Of a stretch of DNA of 64,000 nt, positions 1 to 10,800 are shown one piece after another (the first letter of the stretch is position 1; the number at the start of each line of letters is the position of its first letter). The notes beneath the pieces are model-generated. The model was given only the letters and a program-made list of their open reading frames with translations, made no database searches and was not told where the DNA came from. The position numbers and the translations under genes were made by a program. This DNA is from Plasmopara viticola. Lineage: Eukaryota > Oomycota > Peronosporomycetes > Peronosporales > Peronosporaceae. The stretch covers positions 248,001-312,000 of the forward strand of contig MBPM02000047.1 of assembly GCA_001695595.3 (NCBI GenBank), read 5' to 3'.

Positions 1-499
1 ACCAAGCGACCAATGCGAATCTGTGCCCACAACATCGTGAGATCGATCGTCGACAGTGAAGAGAAATGTCGTACACTATCAAAGAATTTAAATTCTATCT
101 CAAGCGCAGCAAGCCGATCGCGCAGAGCATTGCAGCACAATTGATCTAATGACTGAATACACCAGTTTGCCGACTGGCATTGGACCATTAAAATTCAGTA
201 ACAAGAATTAGAACTTCATTGTTCTTTCCTACCTCGTTGCCCTGAAACTGCGCCTTACTTGTCTGCACCTCCTTCTCTTGCTCGGCAATTCGGAGCACTG
301 CCCGGTCAACCCCTCTGCGCCACTTTGATACACTCCTTTGACACCTTTGCTTGATTGTTGCGATCAGAAGTTTTTTCTGTTGCAGTCGCTCATCCTCGTT
401 CAGCCCGAACTTTTGCCATAGTGCCGTCAGCTGTGTTAACGCGTCGGTCAATATAGAATTTACAGCCAGCTCAACACTTTTATTATTATCATTAGACAT
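1..499 (-). CDS. PRC1/MAP65/Ase1-like microtubule-bundling protein, 5' exons (partial)
   Basis: Two exons can be read. Exon 1 is 499-233 (89 codons, ATG at 499). A 59-bp GT-AG intron follows at 232-174, and exon 2 (173-1) stays open in the same phase to the window edge, so the gene continues outside. Exon 1 contains LTQLTALWQKFGLNEDERLQ, and exon 2 contains LRDRLAALEIEFKFF. The pattern of a tryptophan plus G-x-x-E-x-E-R, then helical coiled-coil segments, is typical of the N-terminus of PRC1/MAP65/Ase1. Those proteins cross-link antiparallel microtubules at the spindle midzone. The family call rests on this short N-terminus and is inference; another coiled-coil protein is possible. It is divergent from the ribosomal protein SA gene. 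Confidence 0.55.
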
Positions 500-765
500 G
501 GATCAGACGCTGACTGAGTTGCTGTTTTTTGCCACGAATTTTCACTTCTCGTTAAGGAAAAAAGGCTACGACCATGTTGACACCAGATCGTCGACGAAGC
601 TGATAATGGGTACATTGATGTATCATCACGCAACAAATGTGCACCACACTAATCGAGGTTCGATTAATTCCGATAGTGTTTGGTTGGTGGTCGGCCTTGC
701 ATCGCACATGCGCTAGGCATAACTCATCGCGCTTGAAAAGAACACAAATTGATCGCATCGCAGCC
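500..765. promoter_or_regulatory. Divergent intergenic region between PRC1-like gene and RPSA
   Basis: This 266-bp stretch separates two head-to-head start codons (499 minus, 766 plus), so it must carry the 5' leaders and promoters of both genes. Short frames in it are not conserved-looking. I see no canonical TATA box that I would defend. A TCACTTCT element near 544 loosely resembles the oomycete initiator but is weak. Confidence 0.4.
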
Positions 766-1614
766 ATGGCGACTCAACGTGAGGAGGACATTAAAATGAT
801 GCTGGCCGCTCAGGTTCACATTGGTACGCGCAATGCCGACTCCAAAATGGCGGATTACATCTGGCGCCGCCGTAACGATGGAATTCACATCATTAACGTG
901 GGCAAAACGTGGGAGAAGCTCATGCTCGCTGCCCGTGTGATCGTGGCTGTGGAGAATCCCGAAGACGTAATTGCCATCTCAGCTCGCCCTTACGGCCAGC
1001 GCGCGGTGCTAAAGTTTGCGCAGCATACTGGATGCAATGCCATTGCCAGCCGCTTTACTCCCGGTACATTCACCAACCAGATTACAAAGCAATTTCGGGA
1101 GCCGCGCCTGCTCATCATAACGGACCCGCGTACTGACTCGCAGGCCGTGCGTGAGTCTTCATTTGTCAACGTGCCCGTCATTGCGCTGTGCGACTCGGAC
1201 TCCCCACTGCAGTTTGTGGACGTGGCTATCCCGGCAAACAACAAGGGTAAGCTGTCTATTGGACTGCTCTACTGGCTTCTTGCCCGTGAAGTGCTGCGTT
1301 TGCGCGGCACCATCTCGCGTGCTCTTCCTTGGGATGTGGCTGTGGACCTGTTTCTATACCGTGACCCTGAGGAACTTAAAAAGGCCGAGGAGGCTCAGGC
1401 TACCGCTGCTGATGAGGGTCAGGCTCGCCCTGGCTGGGTTGACGCTCCCCAGCAGATTACGGCGGAGCCTACACTTTACGCTGCTGAACCTGTTGCCCCA
1501 TCCGCTTCTACTGCTGAGTGGACAGCCACCGGCAACACCGAGTGGTCTGGTGAAGCTGGCGCTGGTTCCAATTGGGACGCTGCCCCTCCTGCGGCCGGGA
1601 GTGGCTGGGATTAA
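766..1614 (+). CDS. RPSA: 40S ribosomal protein SA (uS2 / laminin-receptor-like)
   Basis: This is an intronless frame of 282 residues starting [20 protein letters not shown], a near-canonical start for eukaryotic RPSA/S0. Residues 1-200 form the uS2 fold. Visible hallmarks include [26 protein letters not shown], the [11 protein letters not shown] segment, and the core around [20 protein letters not shown]. The acidic, Trp-containing C-terminal tail has several E/G-W motifs and ends GSGWD, as in other eukaryotic SA proteins. The protein sits in the head/platform region of the small subunit and is needed for 40S maturation. The open frame extends upstream to 637, but the ATG at 766 matches the family start. 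Length is normal (about 280-300 residues). Confidence 0.97.
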   Translation: MATQREEDIKMMLAAQVHIGTRNADSKMADYIWRRRNDGIHIINVGKTWEKLMLAARVIVAVENPEDVIAISARPYGQRAVLKFAQHTGCNAIASRFTPGTFTNQITKQFREPRLLIITDPRTDSQAVRESSFVNVPVIALCDSDSPLQFVDVAIPANNKGKLSIGLLYWLLAREVLRLRGTISRALPWDVAVDLFLYRDPEELKKAEEAQATAADEGQARPGWVDAPQQITAEPTLYAAEPVAPSASTAEWTATGNTEWSGEAGAGSNWDAAPPAAGSGWD

Positions 1615-2094
1615 GCGTCTTCATCGAGACTTTCTTGCCAAGTCAAATGTTCGCTCTGCTGCGACTCTGCGTTCTTTTCGACGATGATGTTTGCTTGAAG
1701 TGTTTTGCAATATAATAGCGTCTCCACGATGCGGGGAAGTGGACGCATGGAATAGACGACGGTGTTGTGCGATGGCACTCGGTTAATGCGACCTATCGCT
1801 TCCGCCATTACAGAGATTCTAATATAACTTGCAAGATGTTTTTTTCAGACTTTTGCTCACATTTCGTCCTTCATTTTTGCATCTTAATTACCGTCAAAAT
1901 CTCACTTTCTACGGTACTTTCAAATATGCGTACCTAACTTAAAATTTTTCGCAAATGTAGAAGATCCAGCTTATTACTGCATATTAAATAGGCGCCTCAC
2001 CCAGTGGCTGCCCTCGCCGCCTCGCACAAGAATAAAAAACTACAAACCGATAAGCGAGCTACTTGTGGGCGAATCAGAGACACATCCCGCGGCA
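1615..2094. other. Intergenic region, RPSA to PWWP gene
   Basis: The region runs from the RPSA stop to the first ATG of the PWWP gene. It holds the RPSA 3' untranslated region and an AT-rich stretch (about 1810-1990) likely to serve as terminator and downstream promoter. A 65-codon minus-strand frame at 1611-1808 overlaps the RPSA stop and shows no family signature. No RNA gene was seen. Confidence 0.4.
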
Positions 2095-5000
2095 ATGACA
2101 CCTCTTGCAGAACAGGCTCTTCCTGCATCAGAGGCGAACACTGCACCACAAGAATCCCCTGCTGCAGATTCATCTCCTGTCGTGCAGGACGCGTCCACAG
2201 CAGACGCGCCACCTGTTGCACTGGCAACTTCTGTAACAGAGGCGCCTTCTACAGTACAGACACCTACTGCAGTCGTGGTGTCTACTACAGCTTCACCGGC
2301 TCCTGCAAAAGAATCAGGCTCAACGTCTTTGATAGCTGGGGTGCCGTCAGCAGCCGAAGCGTGTCCAGCAGGAGAGCCGGCTTCAGTAATAGAAAAAGCT
2401 TCTGCAGCCGAGGATCAATCTAAAGCAGAGGCACCTCCCGAAGCAAAGGCTTCTGCCGCAGGAAAAGGACCGGTTGCAGCGAAGGCACTTCTTCCAGCAG
2501 AGGCATCAATGGCAGCGGAGAACACACTTTCGACAAAGATCTCACTTGCAGCGGAGGCTCCATCTACAATTTGCGCTTCCCCCGTAGCAGAAGCATCATC
2601 CGCAGCACAGGTACCATCTGCAGCACAGGCATCTCCTATGGCTAAGACAGCCTCTACGTTAGATCAGAAGTCCGAAAATGTCAACGAAGTTACAGAAAAG
2701 ATGAAGGGGAACACAGTACTAGCTGTGAAAAGCGCTACAACTTCTACGGGTAAACGCAAGGCGAGCGATGACAAGACTTCCGCTTCTCGTAAGCATCACA
2801 CGCTGAGTTCCCACGCGAGCAAGAAAACCAAAGAGGCCGAGGAGGACGAGACGGAGTCAGAGCCCGAAAAGCAGCCCAAGAAGCGCGCAAAGACGGCAAA
2901 GAGCGCTAAAAAGAGTCCTAAGACCCCTGGTCGCAAAAAGAAAGTGACGACTGAACCCATAGACAGCGCGGACGAGGAGCCGACGGTGGTGGAGGAGAAG
3001 GTTGAAGCATTGAGTGATGAAATTAAGAGCAGGTTTGGCCAGATTGTCTGGGCTAAGATGGGCGGGTACCCGTATTGGCCTTGCATTATTACAGATCCGC
3101 GTTTGTTGCCGAAGAAACTGCAGGAGACGGCCATGAAGACGCTTGCCACCAAGTATATCGTGTTTTTCTACGTGTCTAACAATTTTGCACCCGTTTCTTT
3201 TAAAAAGATTGTGCCTTGGGATGACACGAAGTTTGAGTATCGCGCAGGCTTTCCGGAGAAAGATTCGAAAGCTCCTAAGCGGCGAGTGAAGCTTATGGCG
3301 GCAATAGAATTTGCAGATGTATGTCATATGAGAATGTGAGCTTTGTGCGGATACTTACTGAGTGTTGCCTTTTTTGTGTGATGCGTAGAAAGAAGTCATG
3401 TTACCAGTTGATGAGAGAGCGAACGGGTTGTTGAAGCCTGATAATAGAGTGAGAGAAGTGGAAACTTCGGCAGACAAGACACCTGTACCTGTGAAGCGCA
3501 AACCTGGTCGCCCTCCAAAAGCCAAGCCGGTGGTCAAGATTACGCCGAAAAAGACGCCGAAGAAGCGACCGATTAAGGAAGCAAAAGAGGAAGAAGCTGC
3601 TAGAAATGAAGGAAAAGACGCTGCGTCTGGCATCACGTCAGTAGAGGAGGAAGAGGACGTGACTGTTGCAAGACCTACACTGAGTAAGGAGGAAATTAAA
3701 GCGAAAGTGACCAGTCGCAAGACGCCGAAAAAGAAAGAAGCGGATGACATGGCTAGTGCTTTGACAGCTTCCACCAAGAAGGCATCCAAAGTCACGGCAA
3801 AGCAAATTAGGCCAAATAATTCCATTGAGATTGACAGTAAGCGAAAAAAGGAAATTGAGCTTGTGGTTCCCCACAAGTCCGTTAAGTCAGCTGATATCCG
3901 CGAAATGACCGAAGAAGCCGCCAAGAAGAAGCGTGATAGTGGTTTGAAAAGCAAGGCGAAGAAGGACAAGGGAGATTACAATGTGGGCGACCTTGCCGCG
4001 TTTGCGAACAAGATGGTACGGTTGCACGCAAAGGAATCGTCGCGGAATAACGATGAGCTCGTTGGCATGATGCAAGAGCTATTTAAAGAAGAGCTCATGT
4101 ATCGTTCGGACGTGGAACGCTCTGGGCTGGCTGCAATTATTGCACTGTTGCGGAAAAGCTTGAGCCCGACGGTCGGCCATACGGCGAGCGCGCTTCGAAA
4201 GCACATGATCAACATTTTAAAGAACGACACAGATATTGTTCGTATAGGTAAAAAAGGCTCTAAGGATACTGCGGCACACACCACCAAGAAGCGTAAGACT
4301 GAAAATGGAAGCTCGGTGGTGGTGGGTGAGACCCAACCAAACATTGTGTCATCATCAGATTTAACGGCGGCAGAAGACATTGCTTCCTCGCATCCTGCGA
4401 CCGCGTTGCCCATGAAAAACCCAGAAGTCAAAACAGGGAAGAAGGTGTGCGACAAGTCAGTCAAGGAAGTGGCAGCAGAGGTGGCTACTATAAAGAATGC
4501 AGCAGAGGTAGCTGGAAATGATCCAGCAAAGGTAGCTAAAATGCATCCGGCAGAGGTTGCTATCGTTAAGGGTCCGGCTGAGGCAATTTATGTGACAAAT
4601 GAAACACCGAAAACGGAAATTGTGGTTGAAAACGTGGAAGAAACAATGCAAAAACGATTAGCATCGCCTGTGAACAATGAAGTTCCTGAAGAAGGCGCGG
4701 CGAACGACCAATTGGACATGTTTGACACCTCAGAACACATGGATAAAAATCGGACAATTTTTGTGGCCATGCTGAGCAAAGTTCTTGATCAGAACGGATC
4801 AAAACGTGCTGACCTTGCTTCGGAAATTGAGGTATACTTTTTACTTCTCGATTTCTGTTTGAATTGGCCGCTGATGTGCTTGCCTTGTTGTGCAGGCTGC
4901 TTTATTCGAGCGTTTTAAGGAAAGCAATGGCGATTACTTGACCCAAGCTCGTATCATTATTTTTGGTCTGAAAGAGAATGCTTCCATGCGAAAGCGACTC

Positions 5001-5291
5001 TATTCTGGTGCTTTGCATTGTTTGGAATTTGCCTACGCTGACGATGCGGTAAGTGCGGGTGATGCAATGCATATTAAAGTCGATTAGGCTAAGGCTTACA
5101 AGCATTATGTTGATCACAGTTTTTTAAGGCGTCGGAGTGATCGATCAAGGTGCAGAAATTGTAGGAAGTTACTGATGGCTCATGTTCGCCGAGTTAAGTT
5201 AGCGATTGAGCTCAGAATTTGCTTTAACATGTCAATCGTGTCTTTTATTCTATTTGGAAGGTTGGGGCCTGTCTATAGTATGAGTAAATAG
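2095..5291 (+). CDS. PWWP / AT-hook / TFIIS-domain chromatin protein (LEDGF/HDGF-like)
   Basis: The exons read as 2095-3318, 3389-4831 and 4896-5048, all in phase 0, with GT-AG introns of 70 and 64 bp. A possible fourth exon (5088-5291) would follow a 39-bp intron; this end is uncertain. Residues 1-190 are a low-complexity Ala/Ser/Pro/Glu region, followed by basic Lys/Glu-rich sequence. The PWWP domain is at about 310-405, with its signature PYWP at 326-329. Exon 2 has an AT-hook-like KRKPGRPPK at 444-452. A helical TFIIS-N-like (TND) bundle spans about 605-690, and a TFIIS central-domain-like segment crosses the exon 2/3 junction (about 870-940). PWWP domains read methylated H3K36 on nucleosomal DNA and TNDs bind transcription elongation factors, so a nuclear elongation or chromatin tethering role is likely. 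The start is the first in-frame ATG; an upstream exon cannot be excluded. Confidence 0.8.
2110..2670 (+). repeat. Imperfect tandem A/S/P/E-rich coding repeat
   Basis: The N-terminal coding region of the PWWP gene is built from degenerate units of about 10 codons of the type x-A-E-A-x-S-A-A (GCAGAGGC / GCAGCAC DNA core). Unit length and spacing vary, so it is a decayed coding minisatellite and not a clean array. The encoded stretch is probably disordered. Confidence 0.5.
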
Positions 5292-5323
5292 AGAATTGTG
5301 TATTCCTAGAAAACGTCCGAATC

Positions 5324-6606
5324 ATGGCGCGGGCTAACCTGTTCCTCAGCTCCGAGCTTGAGCATGCATTTGCGGATGCCCAAAGCGGTAAATTTCGCTT
5401 CGTGACGGTATCGATCGATAATGAGTCCTTTGTGCTGAGTGCGACTGGATGCGCGACGTCAGAGCCTCGCAACGACGTGGCACAGTTGGTAGCGTCAAAC
5501 TTGAATGCAAAGCAGGCGACATTTGTGCTGTTGTGCCCCGACACAAGCGTGGCGGCGCTGCGCTGGGTGCTACTGGCATTTGTACCCGAAAGTGTGAGTG
5601 TGCGTGACCGCATGTTGTACTCATCGTCGCGTGATTCGCTTAAGAAGCAGCTGGGACTAAACTATTTCTCGGGCGATTTTCACGCCACAGACCTGGTAAT
5701 GTGCATAGTTTTCGAAACAAAGTCTTTGGTGACTGATCAACGTGCTACTACGTAGAGTGAAGTGACGTGGGAAAGTTTCTTAGAGGTACGGAAAAAGCAG
5801 GCGGCGGACGCACCACTGTCCGAGTCAGAGCGGCTGCTTAAAGAGGCAGCTTTGCTAGAGCGCGACACGAGTGTCAAGTCCAGTGCCATGGTCGTCGTGC
5901 CTTTTGAGATTACACAGAATGTACGCGATAAATTGAGGCTGCTGCATGAAGAGAAGTTTGATTGGATCGCGATGGTAAGGCACTATTGTTAGTTAAATCG
6001 TGAAAGAGAGATGTTAATGATGCTTGAATTTGTAGAAATTGAGCGAGGATAATGAGAGAGTCGTGGTGGTCAAAAGTTTAGAGAACGTTGAGCTAGTTGA
6101 TGTGCCATCTACATTGGACCACCGCACCCCTAGCTTCGTGGCGTATCGTTATCGCGGATCAGAGACATCTAAAACGACGTCGGCTTTGAGTACGTTGGTC
6201 TGAATTGATTTTGAACACACTAAGTAATCGTTAACATGCGTGTATTTTGATTTTGTAATAGTTTTTATGTATGTGTGTCCAGAAAATTCTCCTGTTCGTC
6301 TGAAAATGGTCTACTCAACGTGCAAAGCGACTGTGCTCTCCGTCGCCAACGAAGAACTACACATCAAGTTTGACTACACGGTATAGAGTTGTGCTTCCAA
6401 TGGTGAATGTACATTGGTGATTTACCTGACATTTTGACGTGCAGATTGAGATTACTAATCCATCCAGCGCAATTGATGACATTCGCTCGGAGGTGGCGCT
6501 GCCACAAGCTGATGAAGAACAAAAGCCACGCGAATTTGTCCGACCCGCTGCACCTGGTCGTGGGCGGGGCCGACAAAGAGGCCGCGGTATTCCTGGCGCT
6601 CATTGA
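5324..6606 (+). CDS. Twinfilin (double ADF-homology actin monomer-binding/capping protein)
   Basis: Five exons join in frame: 5324-5695, 5756-5974, 6036-6189, 6283-6380 and 6445-6606. They give 334 residues, close to the roughly 350 usual for twinfilin. All four introns (60-93 bp) are GT-AG. The first ADF-H domain spans about 1-135 and includes RDRMLYSSSRDSLKKQLG, matching the actin-binding long helix of twinfilins. The second spans about 165-290 and includes SPVRLKMVYSTCKATVL, the paired motif in domain 2. The short C-terminal tail is Arg/Gly-rich (RGRGRQRGRG), as in twinfilin tails that bind capping protein. The protein sequesters ADP-actin monomers and caps or depolymerises barbed ends in the cytoplasm. 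It lies just downstream of the PWWP gene on the same strand and converges on SRP19. Confidence 0.9.
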
Positions 6607-6741
6607 GCAAATTAGCTATCAAAAGTTGCAGCAAATGACATGGTATGACACAATACGAAACGGAAATGCTTCTGTATTAGCCCACCTAATCTAGGCTCTA
6701 GCCTCTTTTCTTCTCTCAAGGTTGTCAGTCTGATGATGCAA
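6607..6741. other. Convergent 3' intergenic spacer, twinfilin / SRP19
   Basis: Only 135 bp separate the two stop codons of convergent genes, so the 3' untranslated regions must be short or overlap. No separate gene was seen. Confidence 0.5.
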
Positions 6742-7500
6742 TTATCGCCTTCCTTTTTTCTTGCTCTTCTTCTTGCCGCCCCCCGACGCTGGTGCTGCAG
6801 CTTCAGCCGCAGCCGCCAATCTCTTCCTTGCCTCCTCAGCCTCATTCTCGAGCCGCACCTTGCGAGATTGAAGCTGGGGAATGAGCTCCGCCATCTTAAT
6901 CATGAGCGTCTTGCGACTCGGAAACTCCCGGTTTTCGGGCGTCCCGTCGTCACGCAAAAGACGAACACGGATACGACCCGGTACCATCCAGTCGCGCGGG
7001 TACTTTTTCACCGGCTCAAGCACGTGCGGCAGCTTTAGAAACGTACAAACCTCGGACATCTCATCAGCAATAGGGGTTTCGCACGCCTTCTCCTTGGGAA
7101 TTCGCCGGCCCTGATGCAACGTTTTCTCCTTGTCAATGTAGTTGGGGTAAAACGTCATAAACTTTGACGTGGGGGTACCCTCCGCTAGTCCATAAGCGTA
7201 TATAATTTTATGCCGCAAGGGGGCTGTGGGTGGCGCCATACCAGACATATCGGGCATCCCGGGCATCCCGGGCATCCCTCCCATAGAAGGCATGCCCCCC
7301 ATACTTTGCATCATTTCCATCATTTGGGACATATCTGGCATACCGCCACCGCCACCGCCCATCATACCCATGAGATCTGCCGGATTGAACTGGCTCGGGT
7401 ACGGACGCGTGCGACTAGATGTTGATTGCGGCATTTGAATGGCATTCGAGTCATAGCGCTCGCCAGCGACGTTTTCTTTATTCCGGCCCTTGCGCACCAT
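6742..7500 (-). CDS. SRP19: Signal recognition particle 19 kDa protein (SRP19)
   Basis: This is an intronless frame of 252 residues. The SRP19 core lies at about 115-210. It shows FYPNYIDKEKT, the hallmark GRRIPKEKA (RNA-binding loop, 131-139), and FPSRKTLMIKMAELIP. SRP19 binds helices 6 and 8 of SRP RNA and enables SRP54 loading, so it acts in co-translational targeting to the ER. The tail is a Lys/Gly-rich basic stretch (GGGKKKSKKKGRR), as in many SRP19s. The N-terminus is longer than usual and contains a Met/Gly/Pro-rich segment (44-88), reminiscent of SRP54 M-domain tails. The start at 7500 is the first ATG. It is divergent from giant gene A. Confidence 0.95.
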   Translation of the reverse strand: MVRKGRNKENVAGERYDSNAIQMPQSTSSRTRPYPSQFNPADLMGMMGGGGGGMPDMSQMMEMMQSMGGMPSMGGMPGMPGMPDMSGMAPPTAPLRHKIIYAYGLAEGTPTSKFMTFYPNYIDKEKTLHQGRRIPKEKACETPIADEMSEVCTFLKLPHVLEPVKKYPRDWMVPGRIRVRLLRDDGTPENREFPSRKTLMIKMAELIPQLQSRKVRLENEAEEARKRLAAAAEAAAPASGGGKKKSKKKGRR

Positions 7501-7895
7501 GTTCTTTGGTCTAATTTGGTTGTAATACGTATCATTCTACTCTGCTTTGTCTAATTTCGTGGCGAGCATTGACGTTTAAACATGAACAATACATTTAATT
7601 AAAACGCTAAATGGAGGGTCAAACCGTATTTACTACGTTCCAGCCAACAAGGTTATGTTAAAGTGCGATGCCCAAGTCGCGCCAGCGCTCACGTACGTCA
7701 TTCAAATGTCATGTTCTTCATTGCCACACGGAGTATGACTGTCCATACTTCCAGCACAGAAAGCAGGCGAAATAAGGAATCTGCTGCTAAAGTGCTGCTA
7801 AATGATAGTAACACTCGGCAAAAAACTGCGTCCTTTCACAGGATATCTCGATTTGACACGCATTGCTCTCGGATTGTAGCACAAGGTGTGGCAAG
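7501..7895. promoter_or_regulatory. Divergent intergenic region between SRP19 and giant gene A
   Basis: These 395 bp lie between two head-to-head start codons and must include both promoters. TCATTCAA near 7698 and TTCATTGCC near 7717 resemble the oomycete initiator core (TCATTYY), which would suit transcription of the plus-strand giant gene. This assignment is by consensus only. A 99-codon frame (7663-7962) overlaps the start of gene A in another frame and looks spurious. Confidence 0.35.
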
Positions 7896-10800
7896 ATGCA
7901 CTACAATGCCGCACAATGCATCAATTTTTTTTACAGGGTTCTCGTACTTGGTCTGGTGTTAGTGATCACTGGGACTAATGCCGTGTTTTTCGTACCGGAG
8001 GATGTTCCTGGTCCTCCAGAGAAAATTTTTGTGTCTTCTGCGAGTGACACATCAATGCGTGTACAATTCCTTCCACCCTTGCACGTCAAACCCGAAGGTG
8101 TTAATGGCGCCCCAATACTCGGCTATAAGGTGGAGGTGGCACGACGCGTGAACGAGGTGCAGACGTTCTCAGTGGCAGCTACTGGTCCCATCCTCTCAGG
8201 AAGCTACAAGATTACATTTAAGAACAGTCACAACACAGAAACGACAGCGTGCATCCCGTGGAATGCTAGTGAAGTGGCATTTGAAATGGCACTAGAGGAA
8301 CTACTCAATGTGGATAGCGTGAAAGTATCGAGGTCACCTTTTGGGGCCGCTAAGAATGGATTTGTGTACACCATTACGTTCGATGGCGCATATCTTGTCA
8401 ACGGACGACAAGCGGATTTGATGGTGGGAGATACGACTGGATGCCAACCAACACAACCTTCGAATCGGGTCCTGTCATTTGAGGGAGCTCACGTGACGAC
8501 GGGTGTTGCTGGGTTTTATCCAGAGGTGTGGGAAATCGTGTCGAAGGAAAGCTCAGGGACAAAAGTATTGGGAGGAACGTTCGACTTGTCAATTGGCTTT
8601 GAAGGACAATGGACAGACACAAATCCCGCCGTGACTGCCACCGTGGCAGCAGGATCAAGGACAGTCAAGACGAGCGCATCCATGTTGGGTCGAGTGAACC
8701 GAGGAGATAAAGTGCGGATTGGTCGAGACGTCTTCACAATTCATGCCACAGCTCCGTTTACGGACTTGGAATTACCACTAGACTCATATCATGTTCACGG
8801 AGCAGCTGGTGTAATGATCGAGTTGATGGATACGATGCTGGGCAACGTCCAAGTCACAAAGACGTCGAACCTTGTCACTACTTCCAGCGATTATACGAGT
8901 AAAGTTGCGGTTGGAGAGCAGATTCAAATTGGTTCGAAGTTCTTTCAAGTGACAAATGTTGCGACTGGCACGATGACTCTAGATCTCGCGTGGCCGGATG
9001 ATACAACGCTGCACATAACGGCATTTGCGAGAAAAAAGACAACGCTGAGTGTGGATGTGGACGCTGCAGAAATGAAGCGTGCGTTGAGTGCGTTACCAGG
9101 AATCGGGTCGATTGACGTGTCACGCGAAGGACCGACGAAGTCGAACGGCTACCACTGGTATGTCACGTTCCAGTCGTTGGGAAGCGTAAGTCTTCGCGTG
9201 GACAAGAAGACAGGCACCTTGGACTTTGTTGATGTGTACGGTGTTGCCTGCACTACTTGCACAGTGACAGCATCTGTCGTGAAAGATGACACTCAGACAA
9301 CCACTTTAGCTCAAATCAATGGTGACTATGGTGCAGGCGCAATTGTAGCCTCGCAAGAAATTGGCGGAGTGATATTTGAAATACAAACAATCTCTATCAA
9401 GGCATCTGCTGACGATCTGAGTGGCTACTTCGTTGTGAGTTTCCAATCCGTTGGTGGAGCTGTCATTAATTTTGACGATACCGCAGGTGACGTGCGAGCC
9501 AAACTTCAAACTCTTGCTACAATTGGGCGCTTAAGCGTAACTCGAACCGAGAACACCGACTATGGCATGACTTGGACAATTGCTTTTTTGTCAAATCTTG
9601 GTGATTTACCACCATTTGTGATTTCCGATAAAAGCTTTTTGAAAGGTACCGAAGTGGACGTCGTGGTCCAAGAAGTTGTAAAAGGTGTCGATACCGCATT
9701 TGAAACAATTATTGAAGGATTAGAACCGGGTCAAGATTATTACGTGCGTGCATTTGCTCGCAATGAGAATGGATATGGTGCAAGTACTACACACTTACAG
9801 CAACTTGGACGAGGTGCACTACCGCTTGTAACGACCATTGCGACATCCCCTGATCCACCAGGTATCAGTGGTATGTGGCCTCTGTCTGATTCACAGATGG
9901 AACTTCGACTCGCCACTCCAGTCGATCATGGGAGCCCGGTGTCGACATATTTGTTTGAGTATGCAATGGATGATGCTTTTGAAAACGCTGCTACGAAGAA
10001 GGCTTTTGTCTTTAATTCGCTCCCTTACGACATTGCTGGCACCTTCCGCTTGCAGTATGGAGACGACGTGACGTATTTGCTGCCAGTGCACACTTCGGCA
10101 AGCTCTTTCCAAAGCGCTTTAAACAGCCTTTCATCCATGCGCCCTGTATCTGTTGTCCGAGCATTGTATGTGCTTACCGGCACCCCTGTGACGACATTTT
10201 CAGCAGCAAATAATCGTCTTACAACGCCAGTATTGGACAAGATTCAGTGCTCGATGCTTGCAAAAAGCTCACGTATTGATGTACAAGGAAAACGATTTAG
10301 CGTGAAAGTGCAGCCTGAAGAAGGCAGCTCGAGTATCGACGTCGAATCAGGTCATGGAGTCCTAGACTTTACAGCAACAGCGGCTTTGCTCAAGCTGGAC
10401 AACTCTGGAAGTGAAAGAGGTCCGTATGGATATCTATGGACGATCTCGTTCGACAATGACAATGGTGACGTGGTGCATGGCAAGTATCCTGGACTGCAGT
10501 TGCATTCATCACTGACCTCGATCGATACTAACCAAGCTTTACCTGCGAGTTCTTACGGTATTGTACTTGGTCAAACCGGTATTCCTGCTGACCATTATGG
10601 GTCTTTTGAGATCAACACTGACCAGAGTGTGTGTGACACGTACGTTGTGGGGGCTCCTTCGTCTGTTCAAGTGATTCGATTGTTTGGCTTGACAACAGTT
10701 GTCGATGGCACGTTTAAACTCCAGCTAGGAAGTGAGACCACGGACTGTATCACGATAGGAAAAGCAGGCACGGCCAGTACTTTAAAAGCAAGATTGGAGG

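Noticed and set aside
1611..1808. 65-residue minus-strand ORF after RPSA
   Set aside because: It overlaps the RPSA stop, has no family signature and lies in the 3' untranslated region.
7663..7962. 99-residue plus-strand ORF upstream of giant gene A
   Set aside because: It overlaps the signal peptide of gene A in another frame and has no recognisable domain.
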